Under the pieces are notes generated by a model that saw only the letters and a program-made list of their open reading frames with translations, was not told where the DNA came from and made no database searches. Below are positions 1 to 8,561 of a DNA stretch of 64,000 bases, in pieces (the first letter of the stretch is position 1; every line of letters starts with the position of its first letter). This DNA comes from a virus. Location: positions 80,546-144,545 of IMG/VR virus record IMGVR_UViG_3300030616_000506. The stretch is one strand, 5' to 3'. A program made the position numbers and the translations under genes.

Positions 1-29
1 TTTTCCTTAAATATATTCAAATTATTCAT
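1..29 (-). CDS. Start of a truncated gene
   Basis: Only nine codons (MNNLNIFKE) lie inside the window. The start is credible because its ATG overlaps the stop of the upstream glycosyltransferase-like gene as ATGA and a GGTTGAA ribosome-binding-like stretch precedes it. It probably continues the glycan cluster. Function cannot be judged. Confidence 0.55.
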
Positions 30-952
30 TTCAACCATTTATCCATGAATTGAATTATATTATTTTTATTTAAATCTTCATTCTTCTGTATCATCATGTA
101 TTTAGATTTATCTCTCCAAAAATGCATACTATCTCCATATACACCTTTAGCTTGTTTCCACCATTCTTTTCCTCTAGCTGGAGGCTTTCCATTTTTTTCT
201 ACTAGTGGAATATCCATTAATATCATAGGCTTATTTAGCATTTCCATCCAGCAGTCAGGTCCTGATGGTGGAGTTATACAAAATGATGAGTTATTTACTA
301 TACTTATAAATTTATTTATATCATTATTATAATAAGGTATCAATTTGTCAAAATATTTATTTAAAGGTTTATAATGTTCTCCAGTTTGCCAATATTCATA
401 TTTATCACCATAATGTTCTTTAACTATTTTTACTAACTCTTTATATCTAAAAAAGTCTGAATTTCTCTGTGTATTATGAAATGGAGTATATCTTATATGA
501 AATAATATATATGGTTTATCTATATTAGTCATCTTTAGTTCTATGTGAGGACTCTTATTATTTTCCATTCTATATTTATTTAAATAATTAAGAAAAGACA
601 TATGGCTATGAACCTTCCTTCCTTCTTTTTCTTCATAGAGAGGAGGAGAATCTTCATAAAAAGTACCGTAATCATCTAGATATAATATTTGATCATATTC
701 ATCATAGGAATTTTTCCTATTTATAAATATTATTGGTAATATAGAGTCAGATTCAGGAAATTCAATATCGATCCTATTTCCTCTTATATCTGAGAACATA
801 TAATTTAATGGCCACTCTATAAATATATGATAATCTTCATACCCTAGCTCCTTTCCTTTATAATAACAAGCTTGTATTATATAAGCTAATTCTCCAAATC
901 TTAATTTCCACTGTCTCTCTCTTCTTATAGCAAATAATATATTTTTATTCAT
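26..952 (-). CDS. GT-B-like glycosyltransferase (putative)
   Basis: A 308-residue protein. The C-terminal half has the layout of heptosyltransferase-type (GT9-like) GT-B enzymes: a strand segment YILFHIRYT near residue 149, then residues about 225-250 with SFCITPPSGPDCWMEML followed by NKPMILMD, resembling the nucleotide-sugar-binding region of that family. It would transfer a sugar in the cytoplasm. It is the last complete gene of the 0-7 kb glycan cluster, and its ATG overlaps the stop of the nucleotidyltransferase gene. The family assignment is inferred from pattern only, and a non-catalytic relative is possible. Confidence 0.5.
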   Translation of the reverse strand: MNKNILFAIRRERQWKLRFGELAYIIQACYYKGKELGYEDYHIFIEWPLNYMFSDIRGNRIDIEFPESDSILPIIFINRKNSYDEYDQILYLDDYGTFYEDSPPLYEEKEGRKVHSHMSFLNYLNKYRMENNKSPHIELKMTNIDKPYILFHIRYTPFHNTQRNSDFFRYKELVKIVKEHYGDKYEYWQTGEHYKPLNKYFDKLIPYYNNDINKFISIVNNSSFCITPPSGPDCWMEMLNKPMILMDIPLVEKNGKPPARGKEWWKQAKGVYGDSMHFWRDKSKYMMIQKNEDLNKNNIIQFMDKWLK

Positions 953-1671
953 AATCTTAACTCCACTTCTTCTATATCTTCTGGATGTGATATTTCATTT
1001 AAATGTTCTGTCCAATATCCATTAAACTTTATACCATCATCTATCATTAAATTTATTGTATTTGTAATTATCTTCTCATCAAATCTACTATCATAATGAG
1101 TTCTATCTATATAATCATAGACTCTATTATCAAAGTAATATGCTCCACAATTAACGTAATTAGATGTAGGTCTAGTAGATTTCTCATTTATAAATTTTAT
1201 TTCCCAGAAACCAAATTCTCTTAAGGGTTTTCCTTTATCTATTGTACCATACTCATATAACCTATTAAATTTTTCTGTAAATAAAAGAGAGTTTTTCATC
1301 TTAATTAGATTATTTAATTCTGATTTATTGTATATTATATCACCTGATAGTACCAAGATATTCCTATTCTTTGTATGGGTTTTAGTTAACTTTATTGCAT
1401 CTGCCGTTCCAGATAGTTTCTTTTGATGAATGAACTGTATATCCATATCACTATAGTTATATTTTATATAGGACTTTATTATACTTTCCTTATAGTTACT
1501 TATAATAAATATTTTATTTACATCTATGTCCTTTATAGCATCTAATAGCCAGCCAATTATGGGTTTATTTTTAACTTCTACCATAGTCTTGGGTCTGTCT
1601 TCAGTTAAAGGCATTAATCTAGATCCTACTCCAGCTGCCATTATGATACAATCTACTTTATTTTTCTGCAT
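949..1671 (-). CDS. Sugar-phosphate nucleotidyltransferase
   Basis: A 240-residue NTP_transferase-family protein. The pyrophosphorylase signature lies at the N-terminus (MAAGVGSRLMPLTEDRPKTM, residues about 11-30), followed by VKNKPII and an LSGDIIY metal-binding aspartate near residue 110. Such enzymes activate a sugar 1-phosphate or a choline-type substrate with NTP to give the NDP-sugar donor used by the adjacent glycosyltransferases. The start lies inside the 3' end of the FkbM gene. With a GmhA-like isomerase and a HAD phosphatase nearby, a heptose-nucleotide pathway is possible but not proven. Confidence 0.85.
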   Translation of the reverse strand: MQKNKVDCIIMAAGVGSRLMPLTEDRPKTMVEVKNKPIIGWLLDAIKDIDVNKIFIISNYKESIIKSYIKYNYSDMDIQFIHQKKLSGTADAIKLTKTHTKNRNILVLSGDIIYNKSELNNLIKMKNSLLFTEKFNRLYEYGTIDKGKPLREFGFWEIKFINEKSTRPTSNYVNCGAYYFDNRVYDYIDRTHYDSRFDEKIITNTINLMIDDGIKFNGYWTEHLNEISHPEDIEEVELRL

Positions 1672-2314
1672 AAATCCACATCTCGTGATCCTTCACTCTT
1701 TCACAATTATATCCGTAATCTGTTAATATCTTGATTACATCATCAGTTGTTGTGTAATCATCATTAACTAGATGAGTAGATATACATATTTTACAATCAT
1801 TATTTAATAATGTATTCCTTGCTCCTTCTAAGAATTTAACTTCAGCTCCCTCTATATTGGTCCATATATAATCTACATGCTCTATATGAAGATTCTTAAC
1901 TATATCATCTAAAGCTGCAGTTCTTGCATATGCATAATCTTCTGATACTTTTCTGAAATCTTTGAGTAAGCTTCCAGCATTGCTATAAGATGATGGATAG
2001 AATTTCTCTCTAGAAGTTTTATTCCATAATCCCATTGGTAATATATATACATTATTAAGATTAAAATTCCTCTTAATTATTTTTAGTTGTTCTAAATTTA
2101 ATGGAACTGGTTCAAAGGAATACACTCTTCCTTCATTTCCTACTTTTTTAGAAAAATATTGCATCATATCTCCATGAAATGCTCCACCATCTATAACAAC
2201 TGATCCTTCCTCTATATCAAAATATTCTTCCAATACCCTATATCTCTCAGCTAGATTTGAATAACTGAATCTAGAAATTAGTAAATCTAAATCATCTTTG
2301 TTTAATTTGACCAT
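1658..2314 (-). CDS. FkbM-family methyltransferase
   Basis: A SAM-dependent O-methyltransferase. The SAM-binding motif I is visible as VVIDGGAFHGD (about residues 40-50), followed by VYSFEPVP and later WTNIEGAEVKFLEGA, a pattern typical of FkbM proteins that methylate sugars. The ATG at 2314 was chosen over an upstream in-frame TTG because it sits after GAAGAAT within the end of the preceding glycosyltransferase. It probably caps or decorates the glycan made by this cluster. Confidence 0.85.
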   Translation of the reverse strand: MVKLNKDDLDLLISRFSYSNLAERYRVLEEYFDIEEGSVVIDGGAFHGDMMQYFSKKVGNEGRVYSFEPVPLNLEQLKIIKRNFNLNNVYILPMGLWNKTSREKFYPSSYSNAGSLLKDFRKVSEDYAYARTAALDDIVKNLHIEHVDYIWTNIEGAEVKFLEGARNTLLNNDCKICISTHLVNDDYTTTDDVIKILTDYGYNCERVKDHEMWIYAEK

Positions 2315-3209
2315 ATTCTTCAATTGCTTTTAATAACATATTAACACAAACATCTGGACTATAAGTTTTTAATATCTCTTGTCTACCCTTCCAATTAGGT
2401 TCTTTTGATATATCATTTATAACATCCTCAATTTTTGACCAATCCTTTAGAAACATTACGTTTTCTAATTCTTTTATACCCGTAATAGGTGAGGCAATTA
2501 CCTGAAGCTCCATAAGCATTGCTTCCTTTACAGTATTGGGAATACCATCACGATTGCCATCTTCAACAATTCTGGCAGGGAATAAGTATATACTATTCTC
2601 TTCATATAAATCTCTTAAATCTTCTCCAGATTTATGTCCTACAAATTTAACATTTGAATTTCTTGATTGTAATTGTGATTTAAGAGGTCCATCACCAAAT
2701 ATAGTTAAGTTATTTAGATGGATAATCCTATCTAATCCCTTTCTAGGAATCAAACGACCTCCAGCTAAGACCCCACCCTCACGGGGGATTGGATGTGACC
2801 TCTTAAATAACTCTGTTCTCACACACATAGGTAAATAAACCAAGGGTTTATCTATACCTATTTCTTCAAAAAATTTCTTATGATAGAAACTCTGATAAGT
2901 TACGAACTTACAATTAGGATGTTTAGAAGCGTTAAGAAGAGTCCTGCCATTATCAGGAAAGACATCGTTAGTATGAGGAGAAATACAAAAAGGTACTCCT
3001 GACCTCTTGAAGTAATTGGCAACGTGGGAGTAATGGTAGTGAGCAAAATCCATCCACCTAATATCAGACCCAGTAGGATGACTATTTCGAAGACTATAAA
3101 CTCTAATATTAACATTTCTTCTCCTTAATTCATCTATTTCTAATTTAAACCAATGTTCAATATCATTTATACCTTGAGCATTAAAATAGCCTATTCGTAG
3201 CGGTTCCAT
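2292..3209 (-). CDS. GT4-type glycosyltransferase
   Basis: A 305-residue group 1 glycosyltransferase. The C-terminal GT-B half shows GGRLIPRKGLDRI (about residue 150), LTIFGDGPLKSQL and then a donor-site region with GIPNTVKEAMLMELQVIASPITGI, the E-x7-E-like element of GT4 enzymes. The N-terminal domain is short. The 5' end overlaps the LAGLIDADG endonuclease gene by 19 bases, so that endonuclease gene lies flush against this start. Confidence 0.88.
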   Translation of the reverse strand: MEPLRIGYFNAQGINDIEHWFKLEIDELRRRNVNIRVYSLRNSHPTGSDIRWMDFAHYHYSHVANYFKRSGVPFCISPHTNDVFPDNGRTLLNASKHPNCKFVTYQSFYHKKFFEEIGIDKPLVYLPMCVRTELFKRSHPIPREGGVLAGGRLIPRKGLDRIIHLNNLTIFGDGPLKSQLQSRNSNVKFVGHKSGEDLRDLYEENSIYLFPARIVEDGNRDGIPNTVKEAMLMELQVIASPITGIKELENVMFLKDWSKIEDVINDISKEPNWKGRQEILKTYSPDVCVNMLLKAIEEYGQIKQR

Positions 3210-4033
3210 TTATATCCATATATATCATTAATTTCATCTGGGCATTCTCCAATGTAATCTAATAGCTCATTTTTATATTTCATGTGTATGTATATTCTTT
3301 TATCTTTACAAATACTACCATCAAATCCTAAATCTCTTAATTTATTTAATAAAAATTCTATATCCCTATACAAATATGCTTGTGTACAAAATCCAATCCC
3401 ACTAGTCTTTCCATAGTTTGATCCATCTCCAATATACCATTGTCTTAAGGTTATAGGGGTTAATTTTAAATCTTTTGGAACTATTTTCTTATATAAAGAG
3501 TGCTCATTACATACAGGACATCTTTTAAATTCTAATTTGTTAATTTCAATTTCACAATATGGACAAAATTTACTATTATTTAAATACCATTTATCATATA
3601 AAGTTTTTAATTCTCTATAACTTTTACTATAATAATGATATAAATTATAATTTCCCTCTTTTAACCATCTTTTATGGGAGGATTTATAATCATTTCCTAT
3701 TCTTGTAATTCCATGTTTCTTTAATATAGAATCTAACCATTTAAGGTATTTACTATATTTAGACGTATAAACTAATACTCCAGATTTATTATGTCTTAAA
3801 TGTAAGCAACCATCTCCCAACAGTTCTCCATTAAGAAATTCTATTAATTTATCATTTAATTTAATGTGATTTGCTCTATAATTATAACCTCTACTAGGTA
3901 TATTTAATTTATATAACCAATTCCATATTGTAGTTGGCACAACGTGTTGCTCATCTGATATAGAATAGATTGATTTTCTCTTTATTACGTATTCGTTATA
4001 CAACCAATCTTTATCTCTATAGTTTTTATTCAT
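3191..4033 (-). CDS. Free-standing LAGLIDADG homing endonuclease
   Basis: A 280-residue protein with two degenerate LAGLIDADG helices: LNGELLGDGCL near residue 86 and LRQWYIGDGS near residue 200. Each carries the acidic metal ligand after a Gly. Between them is a Cys-rich knuckle (CPYCEIEIN and CPVCNEH). The N-terminus looks like a helix-turn-helix. The ATG at 4033 overlaps the upstream stop as ATGA, and an in-frame upstream TTG is less likely. It cuts DNA to propagate itself and is a selfish insertion in the glycan cluster. Confidence 0.88.
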   Translation of the reverse strand: MNKNYRDKDWLYNEYVIKRKSIYSISDEQHVVPTTIWNWLYKLNIPSRGYNYRANHIKLNDKLIEFLNGELLGDGCLHLRHNKSGVLVYTSKYSKYLKWLDSILKKHGITRIGNDYKSSHKRWLKEGNYNLYHYYSKSYRELKTLYDKWYLNNSKFCPYCEIEINKLEFKRCPVCNEHSLYKKIVPKDLKLTPITLRQWYIGDGSNYGKTSGIGFCTQAYLYRDIEFLLNKLRDLGFDGSICKDKRIYIHMKYKNELLDYIGECPDEINDIYGYKWNRYE

Positions 4034-4365
4034 ATACAACTCACCAATAATTTATCTAGTAATATTTCTATATCAGTTTCATAAAATTTAAAATCTCTAT
4101 ATCCTATCCATTTACTATTTTCTTTTTTATCTAATATACCATTGTATCTTTTAAATTTACAATAGTGTAAATTTTGATTTATATGTTGCCAAGTGTAATG
4201 GATGCCACATCCTTTATTAAATAAGATTCTTTGGGTATGTAATAATTCTTTATTTGGATGAGATCTTTTTATTAATAACCATTCATCATTCTCATTTAAT
4301 ATTTCAAATTTTGTATCCTTTAACCAACTTGGATGATATGTTTCTTTATAATCTTTGATATTCAT
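4030..4365 (-). CDS. Hypothetical protein in glycan cluster
   Basis: A 111-residue soluble protein, Trp/Tyr/His-rich in its middle, with no family I recognise. It starts at an ATGA overlap with the HAD phosphatase gene. Its last residues (DKLLVSCI) belong to the recurring C-terminal tail pattern found on many unrelated genes of the window, here encoding GGTGAG just before the endonuclease start. Confidence 0.7.
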   Translation of the reverse strand: MNIKDYKETYHPSWLKDTKFEILNENDEWLLIKRSHPNKELLHTQRILFNKGCGIHYTWQHINQNLHYCKFKRYNGILDKKENSKWIGYRDFKFYETDIEILLDKLLVSCI

Positions 4366-4709
4366 TTTTTCCACTGAGCGGTTATTCCTGAATAAAAACT
4401 CCATCTATTTAGAAATTCTTCTGGAGATATAGTTCTATCATCAACATATATTTCTCCACCAGGTTTACCAAATCTTAATTCGTGATATTTCACACCCCAA
4501 TCTGATAATTGTTTTTTAGTTTCATCTAGCCAGTCTCTTTTATGTACTGATCCTCTAGCAGTAAATATAGTTATATGTTCTCCTGAGTCATATAACTCAT
4601 TGATTTTCTTTATGATATCTTTTCTAGGAGTTGACTCCAAATACTCCCATGTATCAAAGTCATATGTTGTATCACAAATAGTTCCATCTAAATCAAATAC
4701 CCATCTCAT
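4362..4709 (-). CDS. HAD-superfamily phosphatase
   Basis: A compact 115-residue HAD hydrolase. Motif I is FDLDGTI at residues 4-10 (nucleophile and acid-base aspartates), motif II is TIFTARG (about residue 47) and motif III/IV is FGKPGGEIYVDDR near residue 80. There is no cap domain. The ATG at 4709 gives an exact ATGA junction with the upstream gene, and a longer start is unlikely. Beside a SIS isomerase and a nucleotidyltransferase it could act like a sugar-bisphosphate phosphatase. Confidence 0.85.
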   Translation of the reverse strand: MRWVFDLDGTICDTTYDFDTWEYLESTPRKDIIKKINELYDSGEHITIFTARGSVHKRDWLDETKKQLSDWGVKYHELRFGKPGGEIYVDDRTISPEEFLNRWSFYSGITAQWKK

Positions 4710-5611
4710 GCTTTCTCCACAAATAATTCTGATCCTAATTCCCACCAATCTTTAGGTATTGTATCCTTATTTCGTTGTATAATATTACGAACATTCTCAT
4801 TATACTTAGCAACATGCATTAACCATTGTGGTCTATGGTAATCAAATATAACTGTATCTTCAGGTAACTTACAATTTTCTATAAGATCAGTAGATGGGAA
4901 TTCTCCCTTCCTAAAATGACCTATAGGGTTAAAATTAAATTTATTATTCAATATTCTTATCTCCCATTCTGCATTAAATATTAATCCAGTAAATGCAAAT
5001 TCATTTGGATGAATTCCTAATTGTATCCATCTCTCACATATCTTAGTTAGAGGAACCCAGGTTGCATTTATATAGGGTAAATGTTTACTCCTAACTGCAA
5101 TAACACCAGTAGCTAATAGAGGTCTACCTATTTCCTTATTTTCAACGTATGGAATTTTTATATCAGGCATCTTAATCCCCATAGCTTTATAGATATTTCT
5201 CCATACTCTAGTCTCCATATTGTCATTCTTTATTATTCTTCTATTCTCAGATTGAATGATAATATCAGATTCATCATCTAATATCTTTTTAAATTCATCT
5301 AGATGTTTTAAGAATAATACATCTATTTCAGTTTTAATTACCCACTCTTTATCTGTCTCTATTTCAAAACAGTGAAACATATACTGACATCTTGACTTTA
5401 AATTTTTAAAGGGAGGTTTCTTATATATCTTAGTTGGTACTTGTTTCTGTATCCATTGTAAAGTTTCATCAGAATCATCTCTATTAGTAGTTATATGTAA
5501 TATACAACCATCTGGAATATTGTCTCTTAATGTATCTATCATCATTCTTAGTTGTGGATTAAGATATTCTGCTTTATCAAAACTTATTGTTAAGTCGAAA
5601 TTAGTTTGCAT
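4706..5611 (-). CDS. GT-A-like glycosyltransferase (putative)
   Basis: About 301 residues. An N-terminal LTISFDKAEYL and a central VIKTEIDVLFLKHLDEF, with an acidic E-x-D-like metal site, suggest a GT-A fold, and PLLATGVIAVRSKHL matches acceptor-side regions of such enzymes. The ATG at 5611 follows a clear GGAG, whereas the longer in-frame start lies deep inside the SIS gene. It sits between the SIS isomerase and HAD phosphatase genes. Confidence 0.6.
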   Translation of the reverse strand: MQTNFDLTISFDKAEYLNPQLRMMIDTLRDNIPDGCILHITTNRDDSDETLQWIQKQVPTKIYKKPPFKNLKSRCQYMFHCFEIETDKEWVIKTEIDVLFLKHLDEFKKILDDESDIIIQSENRRIIKNDNMETRVWRNIYKAMGIKMPDIKIPYVENKEIGRPLLATGVIAVRSKHLPYINATWVPLTKICERWIQLGIHPNEFAFTGLIFNAEWEIRILNNKFNFNPIGHFRKGEFPSTDLIENCKLPEDTVIFDYHRPQWLMHVAKYNENVRNIIQRNKDTIPKDWWELGSELFVEKA

Positions 5612-6129
5612 ATTAGATGCTCCAAAGTTAAATGCCAATCTTCTGCATGTAACATATCTGAATTTATTATAAACTTTATAGGTTCTTCCATTTTAGCGAT
5701 TCTTCCTTTATCTGATCCTAGAATAGCTATAGATATAATTCCATTATCGTATGCATAATTAATGGCTTCTATTAGATTATCTGAATCTCCACTTCCACTA
5801 AATATTATTAGCACATCATTTGTATCTCCTAATATTGCAATTTGCTCTCTAAATATTCTTTTATATTCAGTATCATTAGCCCAAGCTGTCAATAAAGGAA
5901 TATTATCTGATAGGCATATAGCTTTTATACCACACATTTTCTGTAGGTCATTAGCCATATGTGAAGCAGTTGAGGAGCTTCCACCATTTCCACAAATAAA
6001 TACCCTATTAGAGCCTTTAATTATTTTAACTATTGTCTTTATCAAGGCTTTCTGATCATTTATAGATTCTGCACATCTTTTAGTATTATATATATAATCC
6101 ATTATTTCTTTATTAAAGTTTTTTGCCAT
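5590..6129 (-). CDS. SIS-domain sugar isomerase (GmhA-like)
   Basis: A 179-residue single SIS domain. The phosphosugar-binding loop FICGNGGSSSTASHMANDL (about residues 43-61) and the second loop FSGSGDSDNLIEA (about 110) are those of phosphoheptose isomerase GmhA, and the length also fits. GmhA converts sedoheptulose 7-phosphate to a heptose 7-phosphate. The C-terminal HAEDWHLTLEHLIC matches the metal-ligand helix of GmhA. Together with the nucleotidyltransferase and HAD phosphatase this suggests an NDP-heptose route. The kinase is not visible here. Confidence 0.87.
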   Translation of the reverse strand: MAKNFNKEIMDYIYNTKRCAESINDQKALIKTIVKIIKGSNRVFICGNGGSSSTASHMANDLQKMCGIKAICLSDNIPLLTAWANDTEYKRIFREQIAILGDTNDVLIIFSGSGDSDNLIEAINYAYDNGIISIAILGSDKGRIAKMEEPIKFIINSDMLHAEDWHLTLEHLICKLIST

Positions 6130-7016
6130 TCTATTTGACCTCTTAAACCTTCATAAAAGTTTATTTTTGGACTCCAACCTAATTCCTTCATCCTATTAAT
6201 ATCTGCTAGAGTCTCATCAACATCATATATGTCTCTTGGCCTATAATCTATAGTAACTTTTTTTCCAGTTATTTTAGCTATATAACATATAATTTCATTA
6301 ATAGAGTGAGATTCATTAGATCCTATATTATAAGCACTATATAAAATTTTATTTGTAGATATTAATATTTCTATTGCACTACATATATCATCTATATGAG
6401 TAAAATCTCTCTTTTGTTTACCATCTCCATATAAAATAATAGGTTGATCTTTTAATATCCAATCAGTAAATGCTCTTATAGCTAATTCATTTCTCTGGTG
6501 AGGTCCATAGACTGTAAAGAATCTCATAGAGGTACATTCTATATCCTTTAACATACCACAATTCTTATAAGTACTTATTAAATATTCATTAGCACACTTA
6601 CTCATAGCATATGGTGATCTAGGAGACAGACTTTCATATTCTTCTAGTTCAAGTCCTCCTCTACCTTTATCTCCATATACACTGGAACTACTAGCAATTA
6701 ATAGTCTTTTAGGTTTCCAATTTTCTATACATTTTTTTATTATTCTCTGAGTACCTAAAATATTATCCTTACATACCTCATCGAATAATTCATGGCTATT
6801 CCTAACTCCTGGTCTAGCAGCTAGATGAATTACTGCATATACATCTTTTATATCTGGCAAATCAAAGTTTATATCCTTTTGATAAAATTTTATATCTGAA
6901 GATATATTTCTATTTATCTTATCTATTCCTATAACTTTATATTTCTTTTTTAATCTTTCTGTTAATGCTGATCCTATAAATCCACTACTTCCTGTTATTA
7001 TTACCTTCTTTTTCAT
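6102..7016 (-). CDS. NAD-dependent nucleotide-sugar epimerase/dehydratase
   Basis: A 304-residue extended short-chain dehydrogenase. The Rossmann motif ITGSSGFIGS is at residues 7-16, the catalytic S/Y/K set is in ASSSSVYGD and SPYAMSKCANEY (about 110-150), and YGDGKQKRDFTHIDD is the substrate-side signature of GalE/UDP-glucuronate epimerase relatives. It has its own AGGAGATAAT ribosome-binding site and heads the glycan cluster in transcription order. The exact substrate is not readable. Confidence 0.9.
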   Translation of the reverse strand: MKKKVIITGSSGFIGSALTERLKKKYKVIGIDKINRNISSDIKFYQKDINFDLPDIKDVYAVIHLAARPGVRNSHELFDEVCKDNILGTQRIIKKCIENWKPKRLLIASSSSVYGDKGRGGLELEEYESLSPRSPYAMSKCANEYLISTYKNCGMLKDIECTSMRFFTVYGPHQRNELAIRAFTDWILKDQPIILYGDGKQKRDFTHIDDICSAIEILISTNKILYSAYNIGSNESHSINEIICYIAKITGKKVTIDYRPRDIYDVDETLADINRMKELGWSPKINFYEGLRGQIEWQKTLIKK

Positions 7017-7024
7017 ATTATCTC

Positions 7025-7435
7025 CTATAAATAACCTAGTTCTTTTAATCTCTTCTCTATGATCTTCTTATCGTTTTCTGTGATTTTATTGTCTTCGCTA
7101 TTATCTTTATCTAGAGTTATATCTAATATATAATTATTAAATGTTATAATTGCAGTCTCTGGCTTTACTTTGCATGGTAATCTAAAGGTTTTCTTTCTCC
7201 AACTTCCTTCTGACATAATTTCTAGGGATATATCATACTCACTAGGTTTGACCTCTAAATCTTCATTAGCTACTTTTATTTCTAAAGTTAAATAGATATG
7301 ATCATCATCCTCATTAATATCCACATGCCCTGTGGTATCTGTATAATTTGATTTTGTATATCCTCCAGAGAATCCTCTGGAGAACATTTCATCTACAATT
7401 CTGAAGATCCTATCTATTTCATCAAAGTCTCTCAT
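7025..7435 (-). CDS. Small heat-shock protein (Hsp20/alpha-crystallin)
   Basis: 136 residues. A short N-terminal arm (MRDFDEIDRIFRIVDEMF) is followed by an alpha-crystallin domain from about residue 35 to 110 (GHVDINEDDDHIYLTLEI, then KTFRLPCKVKPETAIITFNN), ending in a degenerate version of the family's final strand. It would bind unfolding proteins without ATP. It is transcribed just before the glycan genes. Confidence 0.8.
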   Translation of the reverse strand: MRDFDEIDRIFRIVDEMFSRGFSGGYTKSNYTDTTGHVDINEDDDHIYLTLEIKVANEDLEVKPSEYDISLEIMSEGSWRKKTFRLPCKVKPETAIITFNNYILDITLDKDNSEDNKITENDKKIIEKRLKELGYL

Positions 7436-7436
7436 A

Positions 7437-7670
7437 TTACAACCTTATTTTTTCTTGTAATTCTTTAGCTGTTTTTTCTATCCATTCCAATTTAGCTATT
7501 ACAGCATTTTTTGTGCATGCTCTAGCAGTTTTTGCTATCTCTTCTAGTTTGATTTGAATAGAATCTATATCAGATTTTGATAAAGTTATATTTTTTGGTT
7601 TTGGCTTAGGGATATCTTTTGGTATATCTTCCTGGATTTCTTCATCTACTAAAATTTCATCTTCTGTCAT
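7437..7670 (-). CDS. Hypothetical acidic/helical protein
   Basis: 77 residues. An acidic N-terminal third leads into a Pro/Lys linker (IPKDIPKPKPK) and a helical C-terminal half with heptad-like leucines and isoleucines, suggesting a coiled coil. The ATG at 7670 follows a strong GAGGAGG, so the longer open frame upstream is not used. It ends one base before the small heat-shock gene. Function unknown. Confidence 0.65.
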   Translation of the reverse strand: MTEDEILVDEEIQEDIPKDIPKPKPKNITLSKSDIDSIQIKLEEIAKTARACTKNAVIAKLEWIEKTAKELQEKIRL

Positions 7671-7706
7671 ATTATTCCTCCTCATTCTTATAACATTAAA
7701 CATTCT

Positions 7707-7850
7707 TTAATCTTTCTGAACTAACTGAATAGTGATATACTGTTTACCACTATCAGATTCCCATGGTTTAAAGGACTTTAAAACATATATATCTGAAGCT
7801 TCCTTAACTGCTTCATATATTTTTTGCCATTCCTCGAAGCTTATTTCCAT
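7707..7850 (-). CDS. Small hypothetical protein
   Basis: 47 residues (starts MEISFEEWQKIYEAVKEA), a helical N-terminus followed by a short strand-rich half. The start is two bases after the zinc-ribbon gene stop and a GAGAGG sequence precedes it. No family recognised. Confidence 0.55.
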   Translation of the reverse strand: MEISFEEWQKIYEAVKEASDIYVLKSFKPWESDSGKQYITIQLVQKD

Positions 7851-7851
7851 T

Positions 7852-8052
7852 TTAATTCCTCTCTAATAATTTTTTAAGATCTCTCTTTAATTTATTATAC
7901 ATTACTTTATAATTCCATCCTTCATCAGTCATTTCCTTGGTTTGGAATTTTTCTTTACATTTTGGGCAATACCTTGATCTAGCTGTAAAATTACCCTTAT
8001 CCTTTACCCAAACAGTTTTTGTCTTTGTGTTGCCACATTTTGGGCACTTCAT
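7852..8052 (-). CDS. Zinc-ribbon protein (NrdR-like ribbon)
   Basis: 66 residues. CPKCGNTKTKTVW at residues 3-15 and RYCPKCKEKF at about 27-36 form a four-cysteine ribbon resembling the N-terminal zinc ribbon of NrdR, followed by a basic helix (NKLKRDLKKLLERN). The ATP-cone of NrdR is absent. The ribonucleotide reductase gene lies nearby, but a regulatory link is speculative. The ATG follows GTGAT. Confidence 0.65.
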   Translation of the reverse strand: MKCPKCGNTKTKTVWVKDKGNFTARSRYCPKCKEKFQTKEMTDEGWNYKVMYNKLKRDLKKLLERN

Positions 8053-8059
8053 TTTATCA

Positions 8060-8320
8060 CTAATCCTTTATTAGGTGATGATATTTGTATTTATCCATTA
8101 GTTTCTCAGCTGTTTTAACTATGCTCTTCATATTATCATCCTTATGTTCAGTCGTTACAGTTACTGAAACATATGGAGTAGTTATTTCTACCTGTCTAGA
8201 AATTTTTAATTTTTCTATATTCTCTTCCTCTTCATCATCCTCTTCATCTAAGTCAACCAGATCAGGATTATTTAATATTTCTGGTATATTTATTTCATCT
8301 TGTTTTTCTTTTTTTGTCAT
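8060..8320 (-). CDS. Hypothetical acidic protein
   Basis: 86 residues with an acidic run (DLDEEDDEEEENIE, about residues 22-35), then a strand-rich segment and a Lys/His C-terminus. It may be a nucleic-acid mimic or linker protein, but nothing identifies it. It is co-transcribed just after the glutaredoxin gene. Confidence 0.6.
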   Translation of the reverse strand: MTKKEKQDEINIPEILNNPDLVDLDEEDDEEEENIEKLKISRQVEITTPYVSVTVTTEHKDDNMKSIVKTAEKLMDKYKYHHLIKD

Positions 8321-8324
8321 AATA

Positions 8325-8561
8325 TCATCTTAATAATTCATCCAACACATCCTTGTCAAAACCAGGAACTATATCTTCTCCTACTACTATAATAGGAACA
8401 GTATCTATTCCTAATTTCTTAAACTTCTTTTTCATTTGTATCGTCTCTGGATTACCACCCTTCTTCATATTAATTTCTTTGTATTCTAATCCTCTCTCTT
8501 GTAGATACTCTTTTGTCTGATTACAGTGAGTACAATCCGGTAATGTATATATTATTATCAT
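8325..8561 (-). CDS. Glutaredoxin/thioredoxin-like protein
   Basis: 78 residues, a minimal glutaredoxin fold. MIIIYTLPDCTHCNQTKEYL holds the redox CxxC (CTHC) at residues 10-13, KLGIDTVPIIVV carries the cis-proline and DIVPGFD the C-terminal loop. The ATG overlaps the stop of the ribonucleotide reductase gene as ATGA, so the two are translationally coupled. It is a good candidate electron donor for that reductase. Confidence 0.88.
   Translation of the reverse strand: MIIIYTLPDCTHCNQTKEYLQERGLEYKEINMKKGGNPETIQMKKKFKKLGIDTVPIIVVGEDIVPGFDKDVLDELLR

Noticed and set aside
96-332. Plus-strand reading frames opposite the minus-strand genes
   Set aside because: They lie entirely within real minus-strand genes, lack ribosome-binding sites and have low-complexity Phe/Leu/Ser-rich translations. 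The same applies to other plus-strand frames up to 62.2 kb.
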